Positions 47,796 through 60,894 of a DNA stretch of 64,000 nucleotides are shown piece after piece. Made by a program: the position numbers and the translations under genes. The notes under the pieces are model-generated. The model was given only the letters and a program-made list of their open reading frames with translations, was not told the DNA's origin and searched no databases. The stretch's first letter is position 1; each line of letters opens with the position of its first letter. The stretch is from Nymphaea colorata. Its lineage: Eukaryota; Streptophyta; Magnoliopsida; Nymphaeales; Nymphaeaceae. The stretch covers positions 7,197,001 through 7,261,000 of the forward strand of contig NC_045148.1 in the NCBI RefSeq assembly GCF_008831285.2, written 5' to 3'.

Positions 47796-50700
47796 TCACA
47801 CTTTCACTGGTACTCCATATCCTTTCCTAACAGCCTTTCCAGATGATGTTGTACTTGCTGAATTTGCAAGCACTTTATTGTTCCTTTCCTCTGAAATAAG
47901 ATAGGTCATGATCAGATTGTCAGAGTTCGATTTATGAAAATGATTTATGAAAATTAAACTGCTTCTATTCCTCTACCTCCAAGAGTTGTTTTCGGAGATT
48001 TATTTGTGTTGCTCTGGTTTGACTTGGTCACTTTATTTGAGCTAGTACCACTTCTTTGAGATATTCTTTGCTGTCGTTGAATCAATAATTGTTCAACCCT
48101 CTTTCTATCCTCTTCTTCCTGTGAACATTTGATTTATAAACACATATGACTTCGAGGAATACAAGAGACATGAAATTTATTGATTTTGAATGAACAATAA
48201 GACAAGTTAACCTAAACAAAGTTTTGGCCTCCATTTGATTTAAAGCATGGTTGCAAATATTGTTTTTGCGTTTTAAACGGGGAAGTTTTTCTTGGGTTTA
48301 GTCCAGCAAGCTTGAAAAAATGGGAAAAATATGGTAAACTTTTAAGAAGCTTAAAAAAATCTTGAAAATTAGGAAAAAAATAAAATAAGAGAAAGTACTA
48401 AAAACTAAAAAGACAACATAAAAAAAAAGTACATAAGCAACAAAAAAAAAGATGGAAACAAGCAGTTTGACATTGAAAAACATGAAAAAAAGCCTAAAAT
48501 GAAAAAAAGAGATAAAAACGTGAAAACAAAGCTAAAAAAATGCGTTTTTTTTCATTTTCGCATTTAAAAAAATAGAATTTTTTGCCTTTTTTCAGCTGAT
48601 TTATTTTTTGCATTTTAAACACCTTTTTTTAAAAAAAAAAACGTGTTTTTTGTGACAATAATTTAAACAGAAGTACTACATACCTTATCTTTTTTGGCCT
48701 TTTGAATTGCATCTCTGTTCAATGGTTTTGTCTTCCTCGTGCCAATCTCAGGCCTGCTATTACGAGGATAACCTCGTGTTGCTGTAGACCTTGTATCTTT
48801 ACTTGCACCTCTTGTTTCTGTTTCTTTCTTGCATTTTTCACCATTAGGACTAGGTGACACATTAGCAACTGCTGGACCATTTGCTTTTGGGGAGGAGGGG
48901 GTCATGTCAGCACCAGATCCTGGTGTCCGCGCATTATAATCAATCTCAGGAGTCCAAGACTCCCTGTGTAATTCTGCTTCATTTTCTCGGTGCACTATCA
49001 TGAAAAGATCATCGGGCTCATACTTGTTGGAGATTCCAGCACTTCCCAGATCATGTTCCGAAGGATGAGTTTCAAATGAGATAGCCTCATCCACATATAT
49101 ATCAGTTTTCCACTGAACATCAGGTTCTGTTGTTTTAGTTGAGACAACAACATAGGAATCATCTATCAATTTCTTTTCTTCAGATTTTCCTGCTTGCAGC
49201 TGATTCTCAACTAATGCTGAAGCATAACTAGAGGAGTCTTCCTTGTTTCCTATAAATCTCTCCGGCATAGTCATGAACTGCTCTGTTTGACTGTGGTAAT
49301 TTACCATAGGCAGTTCCTGAGAATAATCCAAAATAGTAACTTGTCCATTGTTAGATTGTGTCTGCCATGAAAGCATCACCTCGTCATCGCCAGACTTCTT
49401 CAATTTCACAGCTTTAAAGTGAGCTTCACTTTCAAGGCTTCCATTTGGAGCAATGGCAATGTTGTTGACATCCCTTTCAGCCATGATAAATGAGTCATCT
49501 GTAACCAATCTCTTGGCCCCTCCATTTGTTTCAGACTGAAAAGTAGCACTGCCTGGGGTTTCTATGGCATCTACTTTTTTTACCATTAAGTGTTCATCCC
49601 CTGCATCACTAGCTTGCTTATTTGGAATAGTCGAGTATCCGCTGGGGTCATGGTCCACAATTTTGATGCTTGATGATTCATCATGGTCGTCCTTCAACAG
49701 AAGATTCTGAAAAGCATCCCAGGTTCGATCATGGTTTTCTCCATTAGATTTTCTAATTGTGGCATTCTCCGTAATATTAACAGAATCATCTGAACTTTTT
49801 GCATCATGAGAAGAATTTTTATCGCCTTCCTTTTTGTGACTGTGATGGACCACTTTATGATGCCTCTTCAATGATTCAACTGCATCCTCCACATTCTGTT
49901 CAAGATAATCACCATCAATGAAGTCATCCTCAGATGAGCAGTTATTCTCCGTCCCATCCTTGGATTCTTCCCTCTTCCTTGATGTTACATAGTTGATATT
50001 CCGAATAACAACTACTCTAGAGGACTTCTTCCCAGTTTTCCTGTTTCCTACTTTTCCTGCTGATGAGGACTTAGAAACAGTTTCGTGGTGCAAAGAAGCA
50101 TCAGCTTCATCACCAGAACTGGAATAATCTTGGTCAGAATATTCATCTGCACTTCCAAGATTCGATGCAGAGGATCTATGACCTTTCCTATTAACTGTTT
50201 TTCGTTTCATGCTGTATGGAGAATGATGTTTACCATAATCTTGTTCTGGAAAGAGACCAGAGACGGGATTTTCATATTGGTGTTGTGCGGTTCCAGAATA
50301 GCCTGGATAATATGGAGGCATCATCTGCACACCAGGCATGATGTAACCAGGAAAAGGAAATGGTGAAGGAACGCCAGAACTCTGAACATTATATAAAAAC
50401 TGTGGCTGTGGATTTGAACCCGTAACCGGAGGTTGATCTTGTGTGGACCTCTGAGGCATATTATCTGAAAAGGCAGAGAATCTGATAAAGTCAGTAAATA
50501 TTTAGTTAAACATCCATATTGGAACTTAAGGGCGAATTGATTAGAGAATCCACAAATACCTTGGCCAAAATTGGAAGTTTCATGGTTCCCATTTGTGGTG
50601 CTGACCATTGAAGCAGCAGACCCATCGGATTCAGATTTCTTCTGAGATGCATCAGCCACAAGAACTGTTGGCATCCCATTTTGTAACAAGATTGCAGGTA

Positions 50701-52958
50701 CTCCCATGCAAGATAAATCTGACTGTGAGCTGGTGGTTACTGTTGCTAGCTCATCCAGCCAGAGGCCTGCATCATGCTTTCTCTTGCATAGTTCCTTGAA
50801 ATTTTTGCAAGCATCCCTATATGGAAAGAAGTGATTATACTTGATCGTCATGCTCATGAAAGCCGTTGATAACAAAAATAACAAAAAAAATGCATGAAGC
50901 AATACTTTTCCATCAGAAATTGGAAAGGATTTTTGTCGACTACTTGAATTGTGAATGGACTTTACAAATATATCTGAACAAAGTATCAATTGCCTAATTC
51001 AAAGAAATTTGTTGGGAACGACCCATATTATTTCCAGGGATGGAGCCAAGAACTTTTTTGGTGGGGGAAGTGGGGGTCCCCCCTTTTTTTTGGGTTGGGG
51101 GAGGGGGGGGGGGGGTGGGGGTGGGTTTTGTACCTTTTACAAAATTTTTTACTTTTTCGGGTCCTGTAATATTTTTCAAACTCTTTATAGGGGCCAACCG
51201 GCCAAACTAATTTTTTTTAAAAATTATAACAAGTATTTCTCTTTTTTTGAGATTCAGGGTCTTTTGGGGGTGGGGATGGGTGCTGGCAGATCATTTCCAC
51301 ATTGCTTAAATGTTCCAAGTGTCCTACTAAGTTACACATACTAAGAGAGTCCTAGGGTCTTAACATGAACCTGCAACTTATCACGCACACAAGAAGTTCC
51401 TAGTGACAGGGGTAAATCTACATCAATGTCTAGATGTACTGTAGAAATTTCAAGAGTACATATACACACCTCAACCGAGAAGCTCCGAAGGCTTCAGAAA
51501 ATGATATAAGATCGTCAATGTAATCAATTTCAAAACCAGCTGCAGAAGCCTGAGCATATGACATGCCTTGCTCTTTGCGAAGCACAGATTTCCTTGTTTC
51601 AAGCACTCTCAGCAGTTGAATCCTGAAATGAAAAATATGCTTAAGCACATTGCCCCAAAGGAACTGTTCTGTCTCATTAAATGATTTATCTCAGCATCTT
51701 GCAGAAAATGAACCATTACTTGGAATTTTCACCATGTCCAGAATCATCTGCATCGGATTCGGATTTTGACTGCCAAGCCACTCCAGCAAAATCAAACGCA
51801 ACGATTGTGAATTCATGTGGAGTGCCCCAAAAAAAAATACAGAATCACTGAGAGATACCAATATAATAATTAAATTCCCAAGGTACCTTGACCGAATCTG
51901 CTAACTTTCCAGCATTTGCATCGATGCCTCTAACATTATCTGGCAAAATGCAATCAGTTTGTTTATATGAGTGTATGAGTTCAAGTGAATCTAACTTTTT
52001 CATGAAGAATCAGAAATTGCATAGCAAACTGTCGGCTAGAACTTTTCAAATACCAAAACATAATTAAGTTTAAACTTTAAACGACAGTGATTCACATTTC
52101 CAAGCACTACAATGAATTCATGATGTGTTGATTATACATTCAAAGTGGTGCAATAAATTTTCCAAACGCTAGCTCGATAATTGATATGCATAAGGAGGCA
52201 CGTCACAGAAGCAACTAGGCAGCACAAGCCAGTGATGCATCTTATGATGGTCAAATTCTAATCCGTAGATCCTATGTTCATACCTTCTGTTTGTCTTGTT
52301 GAACTGGGCTTCGAAATTTGTTCAGTACTCTACAATTTGGAATGAACTTGTACTTAGTCAATGTTTTATCACCGAAAATGCAACCACTAAAACCATGAAA
52401 CTCCAAAAAGACAAGGGAAGGAAGAAACTCACCACGGACAATTCATTACAACGAATAGAATCTTCAATTTGTGAGATCTCCCTTTCAATAGTCACCACCC
52501 TCTCAAGGATCTCCGGCGTCTTAACAAATCGAACGAACCTGCAAGACACGAAAAGGAAACGAAAGATCAAACAGGAACCACCTCCAGCTGCTAAATTCTC
52601 ACCAATGATAAGAAGATACCTCTCGACTGTACCCTTTGTAAACCAAGATGCATTAGCGTCTTCTCCAGGGGGCAATTGAAGCTTAATTGAATACCCACCC
52701 TTTGAGATCTGCTCCTCGGCCGCCTTAAGGTGAAAAAGAAAAGGCTCGAGCAATCCGGAAGCCAGTTTCTCTTCTTCACCATCCGAGGAAAACACAACAA
52801 GATCGCACCTATATGCAATACCATGAACACCTCTTACGACAAATTGATGGAAAAATTGAAATGTCGACTAGAAGAATTACAAGTAGTGCATAGAGATACC
52901 TGGTTCTGGTTGGAGTGAGTTGAAAGAGGGCGTGATCTAAAGGAGTTGCAGGATCCAT
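47796..52958 (-). CDS. COP1-interacting protein 7-like (CIP7-like)
   Basis: Eleven exons in gene order: 52958-52900, 52808-52620, 52538-52433, 52329-52284, 51927-51887, 51769-51720, 51622-51470, 50816-50560, 50464-48684, 48118-47977, 47890-47796; 972 residues. It opens [20 protein letters not shown], the family N-terminus, then [28 protein letters not shown] and [12 protein letters not shown] second block reads [33 protein letters not shown] and ELCKRKHD. The 1.8-kb exon is acidic, Ser-rich and disordered. The end is basic with a coiled stretch ([18 protein letters not shown]). Arabidopsis CIP7 (about 1058 residues) is a nuclear COP1-binding protein that promotes light-dependent pigment accumulation; the same role here is inferred. 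Frame closes at all ten joins. Intron 7 holds a G-rich repeat. Confidence 0.9.
51030..51290. repeat. G-rich repeat in CIP7-like intron 7
   Basis: Starts CCAGGGATGGAGCCAAGAA, like the GGAGCCA-ended elements, then runs of five to thirteen G (about 51060-51125) and an AT-rich stretch. The right end is not clear. The G runs could form a quadruplex on the plus strand, the strand that is not the sense strand of this gene. Confidence 0.5.
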
Positions 52959-53010
52959 GATGATCTCTCTAAGCTGTCTTGCTAAGTAAGATCACCAAAA
53001 CCAACCAGGG

Positions 53011-53051
<41 letters not shown>

Positions 53052-54289
53052 ACACTCTCAGACGGTAGCCAAAATTAAGTGGAAAGTAGAATTCAGAGAG
53101 AGAGAGAGAGACGGAAACCAACACAGGCAGTCAAAAAGCAAACTCGAGAGGTAAATACGCGGTGAGAGGGAGGAAAGAAAAAGGTAATGGAGGGAGAAAG
53201 CAACCGGCCACATGGGACTGCGAGTGACTACCTAACTAACGACGCCATTTGGGAAGAGAGAGAAAAAGAGAGAGGGAGTGGAGAAGGAGCTCGTGGGGTG
53301 GGGTCCCTCCGGCTCTTTTCGAGATTCCCACCACCACCGCTCTCGCCAGCCACCGACCCAACCACCGTCTCCGATTCACGACCACCACCATCAGCACTCT
53401 CAGTCGTTGTTAGAAAAGGAAACCTGTAGGACAGGCTGTTGGGGAGCAGATCTCTGACCTCTCTGATTTGAGGGCCCTTCCTCTTACCTCTCCCCCTTCC
53501 TCTGTTTTCAGCCTTTGCTTTTACTTTACCAGTCGTATTGAGTGTCGGATCGGCCAAGAATCACCCCCCAATTCATCTCTCTCTCGCTCCTTGTTTACAG
53601 AGGAACATCCTGTCCTGTCTTCCTAGTTTCATGGTACAAAATCTATGATTTCACGTCCAAAATAAAGAATCTCAAGCACTTCATTTGGGAACTTCAGCAT
53701 CTTTTCAGTGATTTCTTTCCTCATCTCTCCCCCAGAAAAACACGTTCTCCTGTCAAAGCGTATATCGCGTTTGGTAACATTTATGACAATCATTATTCAC
53801 CGTTTGATTTTTTGTTTTCTTTGCCTTCCATGGTCGCATTCTCTCTTTCTCTCTCTTTTTTTACAGAGGCACTACAGAAGCACTCGATGAAGCATTAGCC
53901 AGTTGGTATGTTTTTTTACATGCAACTTGCTTTTATAAATATACAAATTCCGTGCAACTTGCACCTAATGATTTGCTCGCATTTATGACTATGTACTTTC
54001 AATGAGTATTTAAGTAATTTTAATATAAAAGTATGTGGTGGGTGTTCCTATTAAAGTCAAAAATGTCCTTCTGGTAGCTGCTAAGCACATTAATTTCATT
54101 TTTCAAGTTAAAATTACTAATAAATGGTGATCTTTTAGGATTTCATAATGAATCTCACATACTAAAATTATGAATTGGGAATTCTACTTTATGCTGTTCA
54201 GTTAGAGAGCTCGATAAAATTTAAGTGGCGCTAGAATGACACCTCATCTAAACTAGTTCTGCAAAAAAGTTAGTTTTATGAAAACTAAG
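52959..54289. other. Promoter and leader of the CIP7-like gene
   Basis: A (GA)n run at 53014-53049, starting 56 bases upstream of the start codon, and a shorter one at 53096-53111. The stretch 53187-53560 is GC-richer than its surroundings and open on both strands, but the longest frame has no ATG start and is compositionally simple, so it is probably leader or promoter. Confidence 0.5.
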
Positions 54290-54830
54290 GGTGTGTTTGT
54301 TTGGATGCACATTCAAAACCAAGTTTGAGAAGCAAAATGACTTAGGACCACCTTAAAACTGGGTTTCTTAATACCATTTTTCTCAAAACAGAGTTTTACT
54401 GTACGTTTTGACTGTTAATCTTGCTTTGGTTTTTATGATAATATTTCCCAAACAAAGACCGGGTTTTAAAAAGTGAAAACTGGCTTTTGACAGGTTATCC
54501 AAACACATATAGAACTCATTAAAAAAGAATTGGTTTTCACAAAACCAGGTTTTCAAAAATCCATCTTTTCAATGTGTCATCCAAAGGCAACCTAAGTTTT
54601 TTAATGAGTTTTAAAAATTTGGTTTATTTGCTTGACCGACACACCCAAAACTTGATAGGTTTTTTTTTATGATTAATATGAGGGGGTTGAGCTTCCACGC
54701 CTTTGTACAAAACCAGGTTTTGTCAAAATAGTATTTCTTTGCAATACAATGTTTATGACACCCAAAAACTTTAAAAACTTAATTTTGCTTCCAAAACTTG
54801 GTTTTAGAGTGTCATTTAAACGCCAAATAA
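54290..54830. mobile_element. Inverted-repeat element (MITE-like), about 540 bp
   Basis: The left arm (about 54296-54350) and the inverted right arm (about 54783-54825) share GTTT..ATG, AAAACCAAGTTT and GAAGCAAAAT in the same order, so the terminal inverted repeats are at least 45 bases. The left edge reads GGGTGTGTTTGTTTGG. Inside are further AAAACCAGGTTTT words. Probably non-autonomous and, given the arm divergence, not recent. Confidence 0.6.
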
Positions 54831-54863
54831 ATGATTGGCACTTTCTCTTTGGACAATGTTGGT

Positions 54864-54865
<2 letters not shown>

Positions 54866-54905
<40 letters not shown>
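54866..54905. repeat. (CT)n microsatellite
   Basis: About 20 CT units, about 36 bases after the inverted-repeat element ends. Confidence 0.95.
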
Positions 54906-54909
<4 letters not shown>

Positions 54910-56600
54910 TCCAAAATTACTTGATGAGCAGCCAATAATTGGAGTTGCAAATGGATCGAATGCTTGTGGGGTTTGTAAGGGACCAATTCTGATCGGGCCC
55001 GCTTTGGATTTTAGCTAACATCTCGCATCCGACCCGTTTGACCCGCCTGCATTCCATTTTGAGCAGTGAGCAGGTTGAAAAATGGAATAAGAAGAAACAA
55101 AACAGGTCATTGACGAAATAAGCATTTCATGATCAGCAACATTGCAAGGTCAATTAGGGAAATTTGCTCTGTGTTTCTCATCTTTTTCACGGCCAAAGTA
55201 TCAAACAAAGGCTCTTCAGCATTACCCATTAAATATAGTTAAAATGTGAATTAGGATGTAAAACAACAATAATGAATACGTTGAGAGGATACTGTAGAGA
55301 ATGAGGGGTTGGGCAGGAGCTTTGGCATGTTTTTAGGAAGGTAGAATGAAATACTCCTCTTGCTCACCTAAAGAAGAAAGATTTTAAGATTTAAACAATA
55401 ATGCAACGATGAAAATTTTGAAGCATGTATTAAAAAACTAGAAAGGTGATGAGTACCGCATTTAATTTTGTAGAGAAAAGAAACCTGAAGCCATAAATTT
55501 TCGTGCATTCAATATCCCATATTTGGGTTCTTTTTTCATCTGACATAGCCTTCACTTGCATTCTGATAATATGGGTGAATGAGGTGGTCAGAGCTGAAGT
55601 CTTGTTTCCCTTCTTTGTTAGGGTTTAAAGTTGTGTCAGTACCAAGTGGTGAAATCTCTATATGCTTCAACTTGCATTTAGTATTTATCTCTGTATACTT
55701 CAACTTGCATTTAGTACCTAACTTTGTTAGAGTACGGGAGCATAAACTCCATGCGATTCAAACTAAAAACGTGTCTCCAACATACTTCAAATCCACCCAT
55801 TTGGGCTATGCCCTTTCATGCTGTTGCATTTGATAGTAACACATTTTTAGATCAAATATGCTAGTCTACCTGTACGAGTCTAAGAAACAACCGCTTAATG
55901 ATCTCGGTTCTAAGATTTGATGCGACTTAAAATGTCGGAATTTTAATTTTCAAGATTTCACATCTTTGATTTCTAATAAAAGATGCTCGTCTTGTATAAC
56001 AAATTTGTAATCTTAGCATCTTAGTCACAACCCCTCCCCTTCTTCTTCTTCTTCTTCTCCCCTAAGATTCACGAAAGGAAGATTGAAGAGCTAAATTTAC
56101 GATTCCCAAGTCTATGGTTAATTAATTTGCCAGGGTTACCTGTGCTCCACGAAAGATAAAGCCAGCCTCCAGGTCTAAGATCCGAAATAATCAAAACTAA
56201 AGCCACAAAGGGAGGTGTATTTCCAATAATGCAAACAAAAGAGAAAGTTACGTGATGAGGAAAATATATAGCACGAGAAGCAAGAGCAGAACACAGGTGT
56301 CGCCATTGACAACCCATGAAACGCGAGAAGCAGCTGTCATGTTGTTCAGCTGCAACAGAAAAGTGCCCCCACATTAAATGATGCCAGAATGGCACCACCA
56401 GCTCATCTCCCCCTGGCCTTTGGCCTCTTTAGCAGAAAACAACACGGTGCACCAATGGATCTAGAGAGAGAAAGAACAAAAACATTGGTGCCATTTGATC
56501 AGCACTCTTGTTGGCTACCTAAAAATCAAGGACAAAATTATTGTTCCACTGGGATATGGGTGAACTTGTAAATTTACTTACTAAAACGACGCTTGACATC

Positions 56601-56667
<67 letters not shown>

Positions 56668-57607
56668 CTTGAGGCATGTTATACGACATGTTTTTGGTTC
56701 GATTCATGAGAGTGGGTTCTACATGTAAGTTGAAAAATGTGGTGATCTTATCATATAGTACTGATGCAATTTTGAACCTTGGAGACAAGAAGAAGGAGAG
56801 GAACTTCTCCTCTCACCCAGATGGTGAGATTAATCCTGCTGCTCACCCCGACATAGTATATATCTTTCCAAATAAGATCATGTATTCTTTGTACCTTTAT
56901 ATTTCCACTCATGATGAGCTGTTGATTTTCTACAATGCTGATTTTCATTCTCAGAAATTATGAAGATGTATTCAGATAAAAGTTTATAAAATTAGGATCT
57001 TGAGGTGAGGTAATATACTGATGTTAGACCGTCACACTAAAAATCTTTCCCTTCTTCTCTCTTTCTTGTGCGGACTTCATAAAAATACAAGTGACATTGT
57101 ATAGAAGCTAAGAGTCGGATAGTAAGGTGTCTTCCAACTTTCCTAACAAGAATGAGTTCGAACATCAAGGGCCTTGAAATTGACACATGGGTATGCTTAA
57201 AGGGCTCCCATGTCGTCCTATCTTCCAAATGATATGTGCATGGTGGTGCGGGTTGATGAACTGTACTTATGGCTACATTTTTGGATGTATATCACACAAC
57301 AAACCACCATTGAAGAAAGGTAGAATGTCGGCAAGAAGTAAAACCACTTCTTTCTCCATTCTAAGGTTTAGGGTTACTTCGGGACTATAATGAAGAAGGT
57401 AGCATGTCACAGATGAGATGATAGACTTTGAAGTTGGATTCTGAAGAAGTTGATAGTGCATGATGAGGAAAATGATGACCGTGACAGTGACTTATTTTAC
57501 ATTTCATAGAATGATGCAGATCTACCTAATTCTTCCTGCTCCGGCCACCTCCTTCCCTTTTCCACTTGAAGTGGTTTTTGTTCTTAATTTAAGGCAAGAT
57601 TTCTGAT
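54906..57607. other. Intergenic stretch
   Basis: No supported gene. Contains a (TTC)n patch near 56040-56060 and a long (AT)n run at 56605-56664. Open frames of 60-110 codons here carry no known domain. Confidence 0.5.
56605..56664. repeat. (AT)n microsatellite
   Basis: About 30 uninterrupted AT units. Confidence 0.95.
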
Positions 57608-57802
57608 TAAGCTTAGGCACCGGACCAACTACCAAGTACCCAACGGGTATTCAATACCCAGTCTGACTTAGGCTTTAGCCCCAACCCAAAAATAGGGTGT
57701 CGGGTTGGCCAAAACTCAGCTCGATAATTTATATTTAATATGTATATATATATATATATATTATTATTATGCCAGGCCAGGCTGGCATGATGCCCAGCCT
57801 TA
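57608..57802. mobile_element. Non-autonomous TIR element, GC-rich ends (copy 2)
   Basis: Begins TAAGCTTAGGCACCGG and ends, inverted, TAAGGCTGGGCATCATGCC. Holds GGGTGTCGGGTTGG and a (TA)n core. The shortest of the three copies (195 bp). Confidence 0.65.
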
Positions 57803-59940
57803 CTCGAGATTAAGACAAATGATAGAAAAGGAGAAATTAAATGATTCAGAATGTGTTGGTGAGGTCCAATATTATATAAAATTTGTCCCATACAATCACC
57901 CATATCGTGTTTTCTAAGATAGGTTGATGTTATCGTCACATTGTGACCAGGAATTCATAAATTCAATGAAAATCAAAGATGTTCAACAACTTAGAAAGTA
58001 AAAGTACTGTCCTTTAGGGAAGCAAAATAAACTTGGGTTTCTAATAGAGCAGGGAATGGATAATTTCAAAGTAAGTCTTTTCTCGCTAGCTTTTATTTCC
58101 TTATCAAAAAAGGAGTATGCATCGGCTTGTTAACGTTTATTGCTAACCGATGAGGCTATAGACGGCCTGCTCTTTCAAGTGGGCCCATATTGAACTTATG
58201 ATTTCTTCTTGTGGGGTCATTAATATTATTTGGTGAGGTATTCACAAACAAACCTGCCGCAGTTGCTCATGACATCACATACCAATATATGCCAGAGCTT
58301 AAATGCCTCTCGCCCAAGAGCCCCTCACATGCTCTCTTGCAAACTGGTTCAGAATCAAAACCACTAATTGTGACGTTCATGAATAAGTTGTATGCACAAG
58401 AAACGTACTCGCCTGTCAATCCACGTGATCATGTAAAAAAACCTTCGATCATATTTACTTGGCATTAAAAAAAATTGCTGTTTTGGATGTCTTTAGGAAA
58501 TTGGTTCTTACGATCATACATAAATTTCCGGTGAACGATCATGCACAACTTTCTGCGTGTGGTTTCACAGGCAATTTTACATTGGTTCCAACTTTAAATC
58601 TTCTGAGAATTGGGATGACTGCTTTGCGGCTCTGATACTCGGGCTATTTCCAATTCCTACTTTCTTAGTTGTGCATTGTTGACTCTGAATCTTTGCTTGT
58701 TGGAAACTTTTAGTCAGTATTGGAAAATGCTGATAATATAAGGAAAGTCCAGGGATGGAGCCAGAAAATTCTCATTAAAGCACGCTAGAGATAATTTTTT
58801 TAATTTTTAAAAGACACCGATACGTAAATGAGAAAATTTGCTAAACAATATCAATATAAAAATAGGTTTTTTTTTTTTGGCTCAGTATGGGTAATTGCCC
58901 ACATGTAGCCCACACCTGCCCTACGCCCCAAAGAAAGTCATTTGCTAATACAATTCTTGCATTAAATTGATCGTGTCAAAATCAGATGCGAATTGGATTC
59001 ATATTATGAACTCATATGTGAATGCAAATTTAAATCCGAATATGTGGATATTTGACAAAATGGACCTGGTTAAAAAGTACATCTGATTCGAATATGATCA
59101 ATTGACATCCCTAATAAGGATAGAGCTGCTTTAGGCAATATACCTTTGTGTCATTCTCTTCTAGCAGGAAAGATTTGACTGTGGCAAAATAAAGCATACA
59201 AATAGATCAAAAATGTTGATAAGAATGACATTTGCAAATTACTCAACAAGTCAAACTAAGAATGCATTATCATTGAATTTGTACTAATTAACTTGCCACA
59301 AGTACAATATGGAAACAAATAATAATGCAAGAAGACCATAACTAGATCTCCACCCCTAAAACTCAGAGGGCGATATTGACAAGACGTGTGATTAAGCAAC
59401 ATAGACTTTCTTTGAGTTTATGCTAATTGACTTGAAAGCCTGTTTCATATACATAGTATGCTATGTCAACCATTGCAAGAGCCGAAAGTTTGACATTAGC
59501 AAGCTGAACAAAGACAACATGTACTGCACCATAACCCCCTTGAAGTGGGTTCATACCCATCGGCCTATTCGCATAGTTATTCTTTACAAATTCAACTGGA
59601 GGTAGGGCAGTGCCCCAAGTATTGAGATGGTCCTAACACAGCTATGTAATAAGTACTCTAAAGTTTACTTAACAGCCGTGCTTGACCATTTGTTCGTAAG
59701 TGTCACTAAAAGGGGGTTAGGTTTTGAGCAATACTTGCAAGGAACACCAAAGGTGCCTTAAGAACATATATGAAGTGATGGATTGGTAAACTATGGAAAT
59801 AAAACACTTAGTTTGTCCAAGGCTGCATTTCTATTTCAGGTGATACAGAAGAAATAAGGAAATAGGTGGAGCGTAGCCTTTGTTTGGGCTGCCATTGCAG
59901 TTGATGGCCATCGCCCAATTGAAATGGCTCCTCATGACTA
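57803..59940. other. Intergenic stretch with worn repeats
   Basis: No gene. A GGAGCCA-type left end (CCAGGGATGGAGCCAGAAAA) lies at about 58752. About 58963-59112 carries GTCAAAATCAGATGCGAAT near its left and GATTCGAATATGATCAATTG with CATCCCTAA at its right; the right end inverted resembles the left, so this may be another small TIR element. Confidence 0.4.
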
Positions 59941-60244
59941 AGCCTGGGAACCGGGGCGGGCTGCCACCAGGTACCCGGTACTTGGCCAGACTCGGCCCCA
60001 GAAAAATGTGACCTGGGCCGGCCCAGCTTGGGTGGGCCCAATAATGTTTTTTTAAATGTTTTATTAATTTATATATATATATTCATAATATTTTATTACC
60101 ATTAATTATTTTTATGTATTACTTTATATTAATTTTTTTAATGTAATCGGGCCGGGCTTGAGTTTTTTGAGTCGGGCTGAGCCCAGGCCCTAGTTTTAGA
60201 TGTCGGGCAGCCCCGGGCCCTGGCCGGCCCGATGCCCAGGCTTA
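59941..60244. mobile_element. Non-autonomous TIR element, GC-rich ends (copy 3)
   Basis: Begins TAAGCCTGGGAACCGG and ends GCCCGATGCCCAGGCTTA, so the first ten bases of the two ends (TAAGCCTGGG) match exactly in inverse. GC-rich arms flank an AT-rich core from about 60045 to 60145. The best preserved of the three copies. No clear target duplication seen. Confidence 0.75.
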
Positions 60245-60894
60245 CCGGCGACGATCCTCCAGTTCAGGTAAGCTACTAGCGGTTCTTTGGGGGCCACCAG
60301 CAGTCTCTTGGGGGCCATTACCCTCTGAAGGTGGCGTCGGAACCCGAGTCCCACTTCAGGACCTAGAACCGACCACATGTACAGGGTTGTTTTGTTTATC
60401 TGGGCCAAGACAAGTTTCTCAAGTCGATCTGGTTCATTCAGGCTGGTTCAGTGCCTTTTGAGCAATTTCTTGAGCTGTTGGAGCCTTAACCACTACTCGG
60501 ACCCACTTATTGTTTAAGTTTGCCCTTGACCTTGACCCTAGGCACTTGCCCACGTCTATATATACGATCCCTCGACCACCCAGGCCAAAATCGAATCCTC
60601 ACGACACATTCGTTTCACATTAAGCCAACCAAAACTATACCCCACATCTTATAGACTACAAATCGAGCTCTTACCTTGATAAGGGCATCTCCAAGGATAC
60701 CAAGTTGCAGCACGAGCAGGCTCATCAAGAGCATCCGCAGATGAGAACAGAAGGTTTGCAGGATGCTTGAGTTGAGTCATACTGGAATGAGCACCCTCTA
60801 GGACTAGTGACTCGTGACTGACGATTGGAGCGCAAACAGGAGAGGCCCTCCACATGCAGTCTCAAACTGGACTTAATTGAGTTCACGTGCAAAT
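60245..60894. other. Stretch between two mobile elements
   Basis: More GC-rich than most of the intergenic DNA here. Short open frames on the minus strand match nothing I know. It could be part of an older insertion, but I cannot show this. Confidence 0.35.

Noticed and set aside
52539-52619. CIP7-like intron 2 as a second U12 intron (donor GTATCTTCT, TTTCCTTTTCG near the end)
   Set aside because: Donor lacks the second C of the core and the branch-like word has no AAC. It ends in a normal pyrimidine-rich CAG acceptor, so U2-type is the better call.
53228-53557. Open frame upstream of the CIP7-like gene, same strand
   Set aside because: It has no ATG at its start, is simple in composition (Arg/Gly/Ser) and lies where the leader or promoter of the CIP7-like gene is expected.
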